The notes beneath the pieces were generated by a model. The model was not told the DNA's origin. It worked only from the letters and a program-made list of their open reading frames with translations, and did not search any database. 64,000 nt of DNA from Hymenobacter siberiensis (GTDB lineage: Bacteria; Bacteroidota; Bacteroidia; Cytophagales; Hymenobacteraceae): NCBI RefSeq assembly GCF_018967845.1, contig NZ_JAHLZZ010000001.1, forward strand, positions 3,658,001 through 3,722,000, read 5' to 3'. Below, in pieces: positions 33,697 through 42,241 of the stretch. Made by a program: the position numbers and the translations under genes. Each line of letters starts with the position of its first letter. Positions within the stretch are counted from its first letter, which is position 1.

Positions 33697-33933
33697 TGCT
33701 TGAGTTGCTGCTGAAACTTCAGCAGCCGCTCTTTCCGTCCCCTTGTCAGGGAAACTACACCCGTCCGCACCAAACCCAGCCACCGCGTCGGATAAACCCC
33801 CGCCCGGCCCCTGATTCGGTGACAATCTGTCACCAAAACGACGCTGGTACGTTGCTTGTAATCCTTGGATAGCGGCTGGAAAGCTGCTTTGAACCTGACA
33901 TATTCCACTCTTCTTAACCAACACACCCTCCTC
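33697..33933. other. Region between the broken immunity gene and dnaK
   Basis: 237 bases, GC-rich. Contains the palindrome GGTGACA-ATC-TGTCACC at 33819-33835, about 100 bases before the dnaK ATG, which could be a repressor site. The minus strand is open across part of it (TRGRKERLLKFQQQLKHYFF), but that frame runs into dnaK antisense and I do not call a gene. Confidence 0.45.
33819..33835. promoter_or_regulatory. Palindrome upstream of dnaK, possible operator
   Basis: Perfect 7-base arms GGTGACA / TGTCACC around ATC, in the dnaK leader region. It does not match the CIRCE element. Role as an operator is a guess from position and symmetry. Confidence 0.3.
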
Positions 33934-35868
33934 ATGGGCAAAATAATCGGCATTGACCTCGGCACCACCAACTCGTGCGTGGCCGTAATGGAAGGCAACG
34001 AACCCGTTGTCATCCCCAACAGCGAAGGCCGCCGCACCACCCCCAGCATCGTCGCTTTCCTCGACGGGGGCAAGGGCGAGCGCAAAGTGGGCGACCCGGC
34101 CAAGCGCCAGGCCGTGACCAACCCCCAGAACACCATCTCCAGCATCAAGCGCTTCATGGGCCGCAACTTCAGCGAGGTGTCCGCCGAACAGAAGCTCGTT
34201 TCCTACGCGTTGGGAGCCGGTGCCAACAGCACCGTAGCCGTGAAAATTGGCGACCGCAACTATACGCCGCAGGAAATCTCGGCCATGGTGCTCCAGAAAA
34301 TGAAGCAAACCGCTGAGGATTACCTCGGCCAGCCCGTAACCGAAGCCGTTATCACGGTGCCCGCTTACTTCAACGACGCCCAGCGTCAGGCCACCAAAGA
34401 AGCCGGTGCCATTGCCGGCCTCGACGTGAAGCGCATCATCAACGAGCCCACCGCCGCCGCTTTGGCCTACGGCCTCGACAAGAAGCACAAGGACCAGAAA
34501 ATTGCCGTGTACGACCTCGGTGGTGGCACGTTCGATATATCCATTCTGGAGCTTGGTGATGGCGTGTTTGAAGTACTGAGCACCAACGGTGACACCCACC
34601 TCGGCGGCGACGACTTCGACCAGGTCATCATCAACTTCCTAGCCGACCAGTTTAAGTCGGACAACGAAGGCCTCGACCTGCGCAACGACCCCATGGCCCT
34701 CCAGCGCCTCAAGGAAGCTGCCGAGAAAGCCAAAGTAGAGCTCTCCAGCTCGACCGAAACCGAAATCAACCTGCCCTACATCACCGCTACGGCCTCGGGC
34801 CCCAAGCACCTGGTGGTGAAGCTGAGCCGCGCTAAATTTGAGCAGCTCGCCGACGAACTCGTGCGCCGCTCGATGGACCCGGTGAAAAAAGCCCTCTCCG
34901 ACGCCGGCCTGAGCACTTCGGACATTGACGAGGTTATCCTCGTGGGTGGTTCGACCCGTATTCCCCGCATCCAAGAGGAAGTGGAAAAGTTCTTCGGCAA
35001 GAAGCCTTCGAAAGGTGTGAACCCCGACGAAGTAGTAGCCATCGGTGCCGCCATCCAGGGCGGTGTACTGACCGGCGAAGTGAAGGACGTGCTCCTGCTC
35101 GACGTGACTCCCCTTTCGCTGGGCATTGAAACGATGGGCGGCGTGATGACCAAGCTCATCGAGTCGAATACGACCATCCCGACCAAGAAATCAGAAACCT
35201 TCTCGACGGCTTCGGACAACCAGCCTTCCGTGGAAATCCACGTACTGCAGGGCGAGCGGCCGCTGGCCAGCCAGAACCGCACCATCGGCAAGTTCCACCT
35301 CGACAGCATCCCGCCGTCGCCCCGTGGCGTGCCGCAGATTGAGGTAATCTTCGACATCGATGCCAACGGCATCCTGAACGTAACCGCCAAGGACAAAGGC
35401 ACCGGCAAGGAGCAGAAAATCCGCATCGAAGCCAGCTCGGGCCTGACCGATGACGACATCAAGCGCATGCGTGATGAAGCCGCCGCAAACGCTGAGTCGG
35501 ACAAAGCCGAAACCGAGCGCATCAGCAAGATGAACTCGGCCGACTCGATGATTTTCCAGACCGAGAAGCAGCTGAAAGAGTATGGTGAGAAGCTGAGCGG
35601 TGGCAACAAAACCGCCATCGAAGGCGCACTGGCTGACCTCAAATCGGCCCACGAATCGAAAGATTTGGCCCGCATCGACACCGCTATGGAGGCCATCAAC
35701 ACCGCCTGGCAGGCTGCCTCGCAAGAGATGTATGCTGCTGGTGGGGCCGAAGGCGGCCAGCCCAGCGGGGGCTTCCCCGGCGGCGATGGTCAGGCTGATG
35801 GCGGCCAGGGCCAGCCGGCCGGCGACCACGTCACCGACGTCGACTACGAAGAAGTAGACGGCAAATAG
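33934..35868 (+). CDS. dnaK: Chaperone DnaK (Hsp70)
   Basis: 644-aa Hsp70. ATPase-domain signatures [28 protein letters not shown] and [14 protein letters not shown] are intact; the interdomain linker is in [14 protein letters not shown]; the substrate domain and the lid end in an acidic tail ([12 protein letters not shown]). It folds nascent and stress-damaged proteins with DnaJ and GrpE, neither of which is adjacent. ATG 33934 gives the standard [10 protein letters not shown] start; the open frame upstream is not conserved-looking. A dispersed repeat begins one base after the stop codon and a hairpin terminator follows. Confidence 0.98.
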   Translation: MGKIIGIDLGTTNSCVAVMEGNEPVVIPNSEGRRTTPSIVAFLDGGKGERKVGDPAKRQAVTNPQNTISSIKRFMGRNFSEVSAEQKLVSYALGAGANSTVAVKIGDRNYTPQEISAMVLQKMKQTAEDYLGQPVTEAVITVPAYFNDAQRQATKEAGAIAGLDVKRIINEPTAAALAYGLDKKHKDQKIAVYDLGGGTFDISILELGDGVFEVLSTNGDTHLGGDDFDQVIINFLADQFKSDNEGLDLRNDPMALQRLKEAAEKAKVELSSSTETEINLPYITATASGPKHLVVKLSRAKFEQLADELVRRSMDPVKKALSDAGLSTSDIDEVILVGGSTRIPRIQEEVEKFFGKKPSKGVNPDEVVAIGAAIQGGVLTGEVKDVLLLDVTPLSLGIETMGGVMTKLIESNTTIPTKKSETFSTASDNQPSVEIHVLQGERPLASQNRTIGKFHLDSIPPSPRGVPQIEVIFDIDANGILNVTAKDKGTGKEQKIRIEASSGLTDDDIKRMRDEAAANAESDKAETERISKMNSADSMIFQTEKQLKEYGEKLSGGNKTAIEGALADLKSAHESKDLARIDTAMEAINTAWQAASQEMYAAGGAEGGQPSGGFPGGDGQADGGQGQPAGDHVTDVDYEEVDGK

Positions 35869-35915
35869 ACCACGGATTAGCGCGGATTTTTTCGGACTTC
35901 GCGGATTTTGTGGAC
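35869..35915 (+). repeat. Dispersed CCACGGATTAGCGCGG repeat, copy 2
   Basis: Begins one base after the dnaK TAG with CCACGGATTAGCGCGGATTT and ends TTTTGTGGAC, matching the copy at 2949-2994 read on the opposite strand. Confidence 0.8.
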
Positions 35916-35921
35916 GATTGG

Positions 35922-35955
35922 AAAAGGCCGGAAGCTTATGCTTCTGGCCTTTTTT
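35922..35955 (+). terminator. Intrinsic terminator of dnaK
   Basis: Hairpin AAAAGGCCGGAAGC / GCTTCTGGCCTTTT with one G-T pair and a 4-base loop, followed by T residues. Located 54 bases after the dnaK stop. Confidence 0.85.
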
Positions 35956-36064
35956 ATTGTTGGGGTTTTACCTTTAACCCTGCGTTACCATTCGCGTAAG
36001 CAGCGCATTGCCTTAAAGTCGTTGCTCTTATCGCGGCTTTCTATCTCGCATTCCATTTATTCTC

Positions 36065-36730
36065 ATGAAAGTTTCTTCTCTTCTGTTTCCCGCCCGCGCT
36101 CTGGCTTTGGGCGCATTGCTGCTTGCAGCCAATTCGTGCAGCGTGAGCGAACAAGTTAAAGACAAGCCCACCAGCAAAAAAGCATCGGCCGAAGCCCTCG
36201 AAAACGAGGCGTACAGCCTGATGCAGTACCGCCTCAATTTTATGGATGAAGCCACGCTCGGCGGCCAGGACATCCTGTTCGTACGCCAGGCTTCCGACAT
36301 TGCCTCGCCCCAGCAAGCCCAGCTCCAAACCGCGCTGCAAAAAGGCAACCTGCCCCTGCACCTCAAAATGCGCGTGTACGCCCGCAACCCCAGCGCCACC
36401 ACCAGCATCCAGCTCAAGCGGCTCGATTACCAGCTGTTGCTCGATGGCAAGGAGTTGACCGCCGGTACCACCGGTGCCAATACTGCCCTGGAGTTCAGCG
36501 CCATCGAAACCCTGCCCGTTACAGTGGACCTCAACGTAAAGGCCGCCCAGCTGGCCGGCAGCACCCCGGCCGCCTTCGCCGCCGGCCTCACCGATTTCAC
36601 GGCTGCCAACCGCCGCCTCACCATGCGCATCCGGCCCCTGTACGTGGGTGCCAACGGCCGCCAGGTACTGCCCACTGACTTTGAAACCGTAGAGCTGGTG
36701 ACGAAGAAAAAAGTAGCGGCGGCCAAGTAA
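36065..36730 (+). CDS. Lipoprotein of unknown function, possible LEA-2-like fold
   Basis: 221-aa protein with a lipoprotein signal (ALGALLLAANSCS, lipidated Cys about residue 25). The second half has the alternating pattern of a LEA-2/WHy-type beta domain (IQLKRLDYQLLLDGKELTAG, LPVTVDLNVKAAQLAG), which is only a fold-level guess. The tail is basic. A short inverted repeat with T-run follows, likely ending the transcript. Confidence 0.7.
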   Translation: MKVSSLLFPARALALGALLLAANSCSVSEQVKDKPTSKKASAEALENEAYSLMQYRLNFMDEATLGGQDILFVRQASDIASPQQAQLQTALQKGNLPLHLKMRVYARNPSATTSIQLKRLDYQLLLDGKELTAGTTGANTALEFSAIETLPVTVDLNVKAAQLAGSTPAAFAAGLTDFTAANRRLTMRIRPLYVGANGRQVLPTDFETVELVTKKKVAAAK

Positions 36731-36777
36731 CGCGAAACGCGCAAGTACCGTGCGCTGCTGATAACAAATTATAACAG

Positions 36778-36816
36778 AACGTCATGCAGAGCGCAGCGAA
36801 GCATGACGTTCTTTTT
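36778..36816 (+). terminator. Short inverted repeat of the GTCAT family followed by T-run
   Basis: Arms GAACGTCATGC (36778-36788) and GCATGACGTTC (36801-36811), then TTTTTT. It belongs to the GTCATGC repeat family and has the form of an intrinsic terminator for the lipoprotein gene. Confidence 0.75.
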
Positions 36817-36844
36817 TGTTGCCTGTTACTAATACCTGTTCGCG

Positions 36845-37963
36845 CTACTCGTTGCCGGCGGCAACATCCTCCACGCCCTCCTCAATTTTTTCCTCGGCCT
36901 CGTCGTGGTCGTCGGCATCGGCGGCTTCGAGCTCATTTTCCTGCTCCTGCCAGCCCTTAGGCTCGTAGCTGAGACGGATGTAGATGGGGTAATGGTCGGA
37001 GCCAATGTGGGTGAGGCGCTTGATTTCCTGCAGGCGGAAGTGGGCCGAGTGAAAAACGTGGTCGAGGGGCCAGCGCAGCAGCTTGTGGTCGGCGTGGAAG
37101 GTGGGCAGCAGGCCGCGCCCGATGCGCGGGTCGAGCAGGCGCGAGAGCCGCCGGAACAGCTCCGAAGTATGCGACCAGGCCACGTCGTTGAGGTCTCCGG
37201 CCACAATAGTCGGCCCGTCGTGGTGCTGAATGAGCTTGCCCACCACCAGCAGCTCGGCATCGCGGCGGGCGCTGGTTTTCGACTCCTGCGGGGCCGGCGG
37301 CTTGGGATGCAGAAAATGCAGGTTGACGGTAAGGCCGCTGGGCAACCGCACGCAGCCGTGAAACGACGGAATATCGGGGTCGAGGATGTAGCGAATCTGC
37401 GGCTCGACCAGCGGCAGGCGCGAGAACACCAGCATGCCGTAAGTATTAGGCAGCGGGGCGTGGCAGGTGTAGGGGTAGTCTTTTTCGATGCGCTTGAGCT
37501 GGCTCAGCCACCAGTCGTCGGTTTCCACGGCCAGCACCACATCGGGCCGCTGGTGCGTGATGTGGCCCAGCAGGCGCGAGGCGTCGCGGTTATACATCAG
37601 CACGTTGGCCACGATAATACTCAGGTGATGGGCATCATCATCGTCTGGGCGGCTGGCATCGGATACCTGCTTGCGGTGCAGCGGCGTGTAGGGCCAGATG
37701 CGGCTGAACTGGTACATCACCGCCACGCCCAGGCTCACCACAAACAGGCTGTTGCCGAAGCTGCGCGGCGTGGGCAGCACCAGCGCCGCGCCCAGGCTCA
37801 GGAGCAGGGCAGCCACAATTTGCAGGCGTGGAAAGTCGCAGATGCGAATCCACCACGCGGTTTGGCGGAACACGGGCAGCAGCGTCACGAGCAGGCCCGC
37901 GCTCCCGATTATCCATACCACCCAATGGCCGGTGGTTAGCATTGCAGAAAGAAAAGTGGGCAT
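36845..37963 (-). CDS. Membrane-anchored endonuclease/exonuclease/phosphatase family protein
   Basis: 372-aa protein with three N-terminal membrane helices (within residues 1-88: WVVWIIGSAGLLVTLLPVF, IVAALLLSLGAALVLP, SLFVVSLGVAVMYQF) and an EEP catalytic domain: IIVANVLMYNRDA, VLAVETDDWW (metal Glu), GDLNDVAWS (Asp-Asn), GSDHYPIYI (catalytic His). The acidic C-terminal tail (DADDHDEAEEKIEEGVED) is unusual. Substrate (DNA, RNA or lipid phosphate) cannot be told. Confidence 0.87.
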   Translation of the reverse strand: MPTFLSAMLTTGHWVVWIIGSAGLLVTLLPVFRQTAWWIRICDFPRLQIVAALLLSLGAALVLPTPRSFGNSLFVVSLGVAVMYQFSRIWPYTPLHRKQVSDASRPDDDDAHHLSIIVANVLMYNRDASRLLGHITHQRPDVVLAVETDDWWLSQLKRIEKDYPYTCHAPLPNTYGMLVFSRLPLVEPQIRYILDPDIPSFHGCVRLPSGLTVNLHFLHPKPPAPQESKTSARRDAELLVVGKLIQHHDGPTIVAGDLNDVAWSHTSELFRRLSRLLDPRIGRGLLPTFHADHKLLRWPLDHVFHSAHFRLQEIKRLTHIGSDHYPIYIRLSYEPKGWQEQENELEAADADDHDEAEEKIEEGVEDVAAGNE

Positions 37964-38010
37964 CTAAAAAGGAGGCGGGTGGGATTTGTAAAAGGGCAAT
38001 TGACATCAAA

Positions 38011-38047
38011 AGCACGTCATGCTTCGCTGCGCTCTGCATGACGTGCT
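38011..38047. repeat. GTCATGC-family inverted repeat at the 3' end of purE
   Basis: Arms AGCACGTCATGC (38011-38022) and GCATGACGTGCT (38036-38047). The centre contains TTCGCTGCGCTCT, the reverse complement of the AGAGCGCAGCGAA centre of the element at 36778. The purE frame runs through it without its own stop, so its insertion may have removed the natural purE end. Confidence 0.75.
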
Positions 38048-38079
38048 GTATTGCGCATTGACACGCCCTATACGTCGCG

Positions 38080-38660
38080 TCCTGAGACCCGCCCTTGCGC
38101 AGCTCCTCAATCGTCCGCATCACCCGGTCCTTGAGGATGGTGCGGTATTTTTCCAGCGCATCGGCCAGCCGGGCATTGCCAATGGCCAGCATCTGCATGG
38201 CCAGGATGGCCGCATTGGTCGCATTATCGAGCCCCACGGTAGCCACGGGTGTGCCGGCCGGCATCTGAATCATGCTCAGAATCGAATCGAGCTCCTAAAT
38301 GGACAGCGTACTATTGATGGGCACCCCAATGACGGGCAGCGTGGTGAACGCGGCCACCATGCCCGGCAGGTGCGCCGCCCCGCCCCCGCCGGCAATCAGC
38401 ACGCGCAAGCCGCGCTTGCGGGCATTTTCGGCATATTCAACCATGCGGTGCGGCGTGCGGTGCGGCGTGCGGTGCGGCGTACGGTGCGGCGACACGAGCG
38501 TAATTTCGTAGGGTACGCCAAACTGGCGGCACACCTCGGTAGCAGCCGCCATAATTTTCAAATCCAATTTTGAGCCCATGATAATGCCTACCAGGGGCGT
38601 TTCGGTGGTTGGTCGGTCGTCGGTTCCGCTCGGAGCGGCAGCAGTAGTGTCAGGAATCAT
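38080..38660 (-). pseudogene. purE: 5-(carboxyamino)imidazole ribonucleotide mutase, damaged
   Basis: PurE rearranges N5-CAIR to CAIR in purine synthesis. The family pattern is clear: [51 protein letters not shown], then past a TAG the same frame continues ELDSILSMIQMPAGTPVATV and GLDNATNAAILAMQMLAIG. Three faults: an in-frame TAG at 38295-38297 (codon 122), expansion of the active-site HRTP motif to [15 protein letters not shown], and replacement of the usual SDW (GSKSDW) by LDL. The natural 3' end near 38080 is approximate because the frame runs on through a repeat. Either a decaying copy or a sequence error at the stop. Confidence 0.8.
38445..38486. repeat. 12-base tandem repeat inside purE
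   Basis: About 3.5 units of CGGCGTGCGGTG (38451-38462, 38463-38474, 38475-38486 with one change, and a half unit before). On the coding strand it encodes repeated His-Arg-Thr-Pro, a duplication of the catalytic loop. Confidence 0.9.
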
Positions 38661-38772
38661 GCAGCAAAAGAACGAGAAGAGCGAAAAGCCGGCCTATCCC
38701 GGCACCGGGCGAAGCGAAGGCCGCCGTTGAAGCGACAAAATAGAGCTTTTCCATCCGGTCCGCCCCTTCTCC

Positions 38773-38780
38773 TACCTTTG
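38773..38780 (+). promoter_or_regulatory. Predicted -7 element for marC
   Basis: TACCTTTG, a full match to TAnnTTTG, ending six bases before ATG 38787. Transcription would begin at about the start codon. Confidence 0.6.
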
Positions 38781-38786
38781 TTGCCT

Positions 38787-39407
38787 ATGGAAATTCTACT
38801 TACCACCTTCACCACCTTGTTTTCCATCGTGAATCCCTTCGGGGCGATGCCGGTTTTTCTCACCCTCACGGCCGACGACCGCGCCCCCGAACGGGCCCGC
38901 ACGGCCCTGCGCGCCTGCGTCTACATGGTGTGCATTCTGAGCGTCGCGTTCTTTGGCGGGCAGTACATTCTGAATTTTTTCGGCATCAATATCCAGCACC
39001 TGCGCATTGCGGGCGGCATCCTGCTCATGCGCTCAGCCTTCGAGCTGCTCACGCCCGGAGCCAACCGCGACCGCGTGGGCCCCGCCGCCCTCGAAGAAAG
39101 CAAGCAGAAGGACGACATCAGCTTCACGCCGCTGGCCATGCCCATGCTCTCCGGGCCGGGCTCGATGGCCATTTGCATTGGCCTGATTCGGCCTACCTAC
39201 GTGGACAAGGCCATGACCATTGCCGGGTTTGCGCTAGTGGCGCTGGCGGCATTTTTAATTTTGCTGTTCTCCCTGCGGCTCACGCGCCTGCTTGGCAAGC
39301 CCGGCATGGCGGCCATGGCACGCATCATCGGCTTTATTACGCTGGCCATTGGAGTGAACTTCCTGGCCTCGGCCATCGGCGTGCTGTTCCCTGGTTTAAC
39401 GCGGTAA
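38787..39407 (+). CDS. MarC family integral membrane protein
   Basis: 206-aa protein with six predicted membrane helices, starting MEILLTTFTTLFSIVNPFGA and containing the family text LAMPMLSGPGSMAICIGL and GFITLAIGVNFLASAIGVL. MarC proteins are transporter-like but their substrate is not established. ATG 38787 is preferred because the -7 element overlaps any earlier start. It is divergent from purE. Confidence 0.9.
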   Translation: MEILLTTFTTLFSIVNPFGAMPVFLTLTADDRAPERARTALRACVYMVCILSVAFFGGQYILNFFGINIQHLRIAGGILLMRSAFELLTPGANRDRVGPAALEESKQKDDISFTPLAMPMLSGPGSMAICIGLIRPTYVDKAMTIAGFALVALAAFLILLFSLRLTRLLGKPGMAAMARIIGFITLAIGVNFLASAIGVLFPGLTR

Positions 39408-39424
39408 GCACCGGCCGTAAGCCG

Positions 39425-39432
39425 TACCTTTG
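39425..39432 (+). promoter_or_regulatory. Predicted -7 element for hemE
   Basis: TACCTTTG ending nine bases before ATG 39442. It overlaps an alternative upstream TTG start (39430), which argues for the ATG. Confidence 0.55.
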
Positions 39433-39441
39433 CGCTTCATT

Positions 39442-40467
39442 ATGCTGAAAAACGACCTTTTCCTACGTGCCGCCCGGGGCGAAGCCACCGAGCGCACCCC
39501 CGTCTGGCTCATGCGCCAGGCCGGCCGCATCCTGCCCGAATACCGCGCCCTGCGCGCCCGCCTCTCCGGCTTCAAAGAGCTGGTGGAAACCCCCGCGCTG
39601 GCCGCCGAAGTCACCATCCAGCCCATCGACGCGCTGGACGTGGATGCCGCCATCATCTTCTCCGACATCCTGGTGGTGCCCGACGCCATGGGCCTGCCCT
39701 ACGAAATGGTGGAAGCCCGCGGCCCGCTGTTTCCCACCACCATCAAGTCGGCGGCGGATATTGACAAGCTCCGCATCCCCGACCCCGAAGACGGCCTCGG
39801 CTACGTGCTCGAAGCCCTGCGCATCACCAAGAAAGCCCTGAACGGCCGCGTGCCGCTCATCGGCTTCGCTGGCGCGCCCTTCACCATCCTGGCCTACATG
39901 ATTGAGGGCCACGGCTCCAAGACCTTCAGCAAAGCGCGCGGCTTTTTGTATAAAGAGCCAGTGTTAGCGCACCGCCTGCTGGCCAAAATCACCGCCACCA
40001 CCATCGCTTACCTGCAAGCCCAGGTAGCGGCCGGCGCGCAGGTCGTGCAGGTGTTCGACTCGTGGGCCGGCATCCTGCCGCCCGCGCACTACACCGAGTT
40101 CTCGGCCCGCTACATCGCCGAAATCTGCGAAGCCCTAGCCCCGCTCGTACCCGTCACCGTGTTCGCCAAAGGTGCCTGGTGGGCCGTACCCGAGTTAGCC
40201 GCCATGCCCTGCCGCACCATAGGACTCGACTGGAACCAGGACCCCGCCCAGGTACGCCTGCAAGCCGCCGGCAAAACCCTGCAAGGCAACCTCGACCCCT
40301 GCGCCCTCTACGGCACCCCCGAGCAGGTAAAAGCCGCCACCGAAGCCATGCTCCGCCAGTTCACCGGCGGCCCCCACATCGCCAACCTTGGCCACGGCGT
40401 CTACCCGGATACAAATCCGGACAACGTGCGGGTATTTGTGGAAACGGTGAAGGCTTGGCGGGGGTAA
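39442..40467 (+). CDS. hemE: Uroporphyrinogen decarboxylase
   Basis: 341-aa cytosolic enzyme that converts uroporphyrinogen III to coproporphyrinogen III in haem synthesis. The signature [17 protein letters not shown] is near the N-terminus, followed by [41 protein letters not shown] and the C-terminal [15 protein letters not shown] and [15 protein letters not shown]. Complete and typical length. No other hem genes are near. Confidence 0.97.
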   Translation: MLKNDLFLRAARGEATERTPVWLMRQAGRILPEYRALRARLSGFKELVETPALAAEVTIQPIDALDVDAAIIFSDILVVPDAMGLPYEMVEARGPLFPTTIKSAADIDKLRIPDPEDGLGYVLEALRITKKALNGRVPLIGFAGAPFTILAYMIEGHGSKTFSKARGFLYKEPVLAHRLLAKITATTIAYLQAQVAAGAQVVQVFDSWAGILPPAHYTEFSARYIAEICEALAPLVPVTVFAKGAWWAVPELAAMPCRTIGLDWNQDPAQVRLQAAGKTLQGNLDPCALYGTPEQVKAATEAMLRQFTGGPHIANLGHGVYPDTNPDNVRVFVETVKAWRG

Positions 40468-40484
40468 TTTTATAACGATTCCCT

Positions 40485-40679
40485 ATGTTCGGTCCCGTCT
40501 TTTACCTCACGCTGGCGCTGCTGCTGGGCCTGCTGTTTTTCATGTGGCGCTGGTTTCTAAGCCGACCGGAGCGCAGCAAAGTGGAAACCTTTCTGGTTGT
40601 TCTGATTTCGATTGGCAGCCTCTCCCCGGTATTTTTCCTACTCTACCTGATGCTGGCTCAAGGCACCAGCATCCGTTAA
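40485..40679 (+). CDS. Small two-helix membrane protein (64 aa)
   Basis: [20 protein letters not shown] forms one helix, then a short RPERSK loop, then [22 protein letters not shown]. No family recognised. It lies 17 bases after hemE and 16 before the PhnA-like gene, so the three may form one transcript. Confidence 0.6.
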   Translation: MFGPVFYLTLALLLGLLFFMWRWFLSRPERSKVETFLVVLISIGSLSPVFFLLYLMLAQGTSIR

Positions 40680-40695
40680 AACAGCTCCTTTCCTC

Positions 40696-40905
40696 GTGGA
40701 CGTAAAAGACAGCAACGGCACCCTGCTCGCCGAAGGCGACTCTGTCACCCTCATCAAAGACCTCAAAGTGAAGGGTTCCTCGCTCACGCTCAAGCGCGGC
40801 ACAGTGGTCAAAAACATCCGCCTCACCAACAGCACCGCCGAAATCGAAGGCCGCGCCGGCGGCGGCACCATGGTGCTGAAGACCGAGTTTCTGAAGAAGG
40901 CCTAA
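40696..40905 (+). CDS. PhnA-domain protein, short form
   Basis: 69-aa protein matching the C-terminal domain of YjdM/Phn[41 protein letters not shown], and [11 protein letters not shown]. The N-terminal zinc-ribbon of E. coli YjdM is absent; such short forms are common in Bacteroidetes. Despite the older name, a role in phosphonate use is not shown. Start is GTG 40696. Confidence 0.85.
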   Translation: MDVKDSNGTLLAEGDSVTLIKDLKVKGSSLTLKRGTVVKNIRLTNSTAEIEGRAGGGTMVLKTEFLKKA

Positions 40906-40923
40906 AGTAAAAAGCGCTTTCAC

Positions 40924-41090
40924 TGGCGCGAGTTTAGCGCAGCGTAACTCGTGACAAATGATGATGGGGAGGCTGTGCCTCCCCTGCCGCGCCAGCGGTA
41001 AGTTGGAACCGCGCCGGCGGAATCGTTCCACGGGAGGCACAGCCTCCACCGTATGCGAGGCACGAGTTACGCTGCGCTAAACTCGCGCCA
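40924..41090. repeat. Nested inverted repeat with 30-base perfect arms
   Basis: Outer arms 40924-40953 and 41061-41090 (left begins TGGCGCGAGTTTAGCGCAGC) match perfectly. Inside are two small palindromes GGAGGCTGTGCCTCC (40968-40982) and GGAGGCACAGCCTCC (41033-41047) that are reverse complements of each other. It lies between the convergent PhnA-like and heptose kinase genes. Confidence 0.9.
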
Positions 41091-41100
41091 GCAACGAGGG

Positions 41101-42114
41101 TTACAGCCCCGCCTCTGCCGCTTCTTCCAGCAGCCGCTGCTTCTCCACGGGTACCACGCCCACCTGCTCGCACACCAGCCCGCCGCCCAGGTTGGCCAGT
41201 GCCGCCGTGAAAGCGGCCGGTTGGCCCAGCGCCACGCACAGCGCGGCAATGCTGATAACGGTATCGCCCGCGCCCGACACGTCGGAAATGGTGCGCAGGT
41301 GGGCCGGCAGATAGGTTTTCTCGGCCTCCTGCTGGGCGAACACACCGTATTCCGATAGCGTCACCAGCACGATTTCGGGCGTTAGCACCTCGCGCAGCCG
41401 GGTCACGGCGGCCTCGAAACCGACGCGGTCGGCGTTGGGCTCGCCGAACTCCAATTTCAGGCCCTCGCGCAGCTCCTTTAGGTTTGGTTTGAAGAGGGTG
41501 CAGTGGCGGTAGGCCAGGAAATTCTTCTTTTTGGGGTCCACCACCGTGGGGATGCCGCGCTGCCGGGCGCGGGCAATGCACTCCGTGATGATGGCCTCGG
41601 TAAGCACGCCTTTGTCGTAGTCCTCGAAGATTACCACGTCGGCGCGGGCCAGCAGGTCGTCGTAGGCGGCCAGGAGTTGGGCGGCCTCCTCGGCGTTAAG
41701 GTCGGTTTCAATTTCCGAGTCGATGCGCAGCAGCTGCTGGCCGTGGGCCAGAATACGCTGCTTCACCGTGGTGGGCCGCGCCGCGCTGCGGATGAGGCCA
41801 TCGGCGGGCAGGTCGTGAGCGTGCAGCAATTGCAGCAGCTGGTCGCCGCCCGCGTCGTTGCCAATCACGGCGCATAGTAGCGGCGTAGCCCCAAGGGCCT
41901 GCACGTTCAGGGCCACGTTGGCGGCCCCGCCGAGGCGGTTTTCGGTGCGGGCTACGTGCACCACGGGCACGGGAGCCTCGGGCGAGAGGCGCGTGGCGCG
42001 GCCCCACACATATGCATCCACCATCACGTCGCCGATGATGAGGACGCGCAGGTTATTGAAGTCGTTGAACAGCGTTTGCAGGGAAGAATCGGAAGTAGGC
42101 AAGGTATTGATCAA
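41101..42114 (-). CDS. D-glycero-beta-D-manno-heptose-7-phosphate kinase (RfaE1-like)
   Basis: 337-aa PfkB-type sugar kinase that phosphorylates heptose 7-phosphate at C1 for LPS or related heptose. Visible motifs: VLIIGDVMVDAYVWG, RLGGAANVALNVQALG, PVVDPKKKNF, and the catalytic SGAGDTVISIAALCVA. Only the kinase half of the bifunctional HldE is present; the adenylyltransferase must be separate. The start of the open frame is TTG 42114; an internal start is possible but MINTLPTSDSS... aligns reasonably with relatives. Confidence 0.88.
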   Translation of the reverse strand: MINTLPTSDSSLQTLFNDFNNLRVLIIGDVMVDAYVWGRATRLSPEAPVPVVHVARTENRLGGAANVALNVQALGATPLLCAVIGNDAGGDQLLQLLHAHDLPADGLIRSAARPTTVKQRILAHGQQLLRIDSEIETDLNAEEAAQLLAAYDDLLARADVVIFEDYDKGVLTEAIITECIARARQRGIPTVVDPKKKNFLAYRHCTLFKPNLKELREGLKLEFGEPNADRVGFEAAVTRLREVLTPEIVLVTLSEYGVFAQQEAEKTYLPAHLRTISDVSGAGDTVISIAALCVALGQPAAFTAALANLGGGLVCEQVGVVPVEKQRLLEEAAEAGL

Positions 42115-42121
42115 TTTAAGA

Positions 42122-42227
42122 GAACGTCATGCTGAGCGGAGCCGAAGCATCTCGCTTGCGGCAGTAACTCAATCGATTGGATTACTTCGGCACGCGAGAT
42201 GCTTCGGCTCCGCTCAGCATGACGTTC
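42122..42227. repeat. Intergenic inverted repeat, GTCATGCTGAGCGGAGCCGAAGC family
   Basis: Left arm from 42122 (GAACGTCATGCTGAGCGGAG), right arm to 42227, with a less similar centre. Nearly the same outer arms as at 16543-16645. Placed between two genes on the minus strand. Confidence 0.88.
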
Positions 42228-42241
42228 TTTTTCAGCACAGT

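Noticed and set aside
33642..34166. Minus-strand frame that includes TRGRKERLLKFQQQLKHYFF upstream of dnaK
   Set aside because: Two thirds of it is antisense to dnaK and no start lies in the short non-overlapping part. A gene remnant is possible but not supported.
36905..37939. 344-codon plus-strand frame opposite the EEP nuclease gene
   Set aside because: Antisense shadow; the minus-strand protein has all EEP motifs.
38295..38297. Programmed stop read-through in purE
   Set aside because: No recoding signal is visible, and the gene has other damage (HRTP expansion, altered SDW), so decay or a sequence error is simpler.
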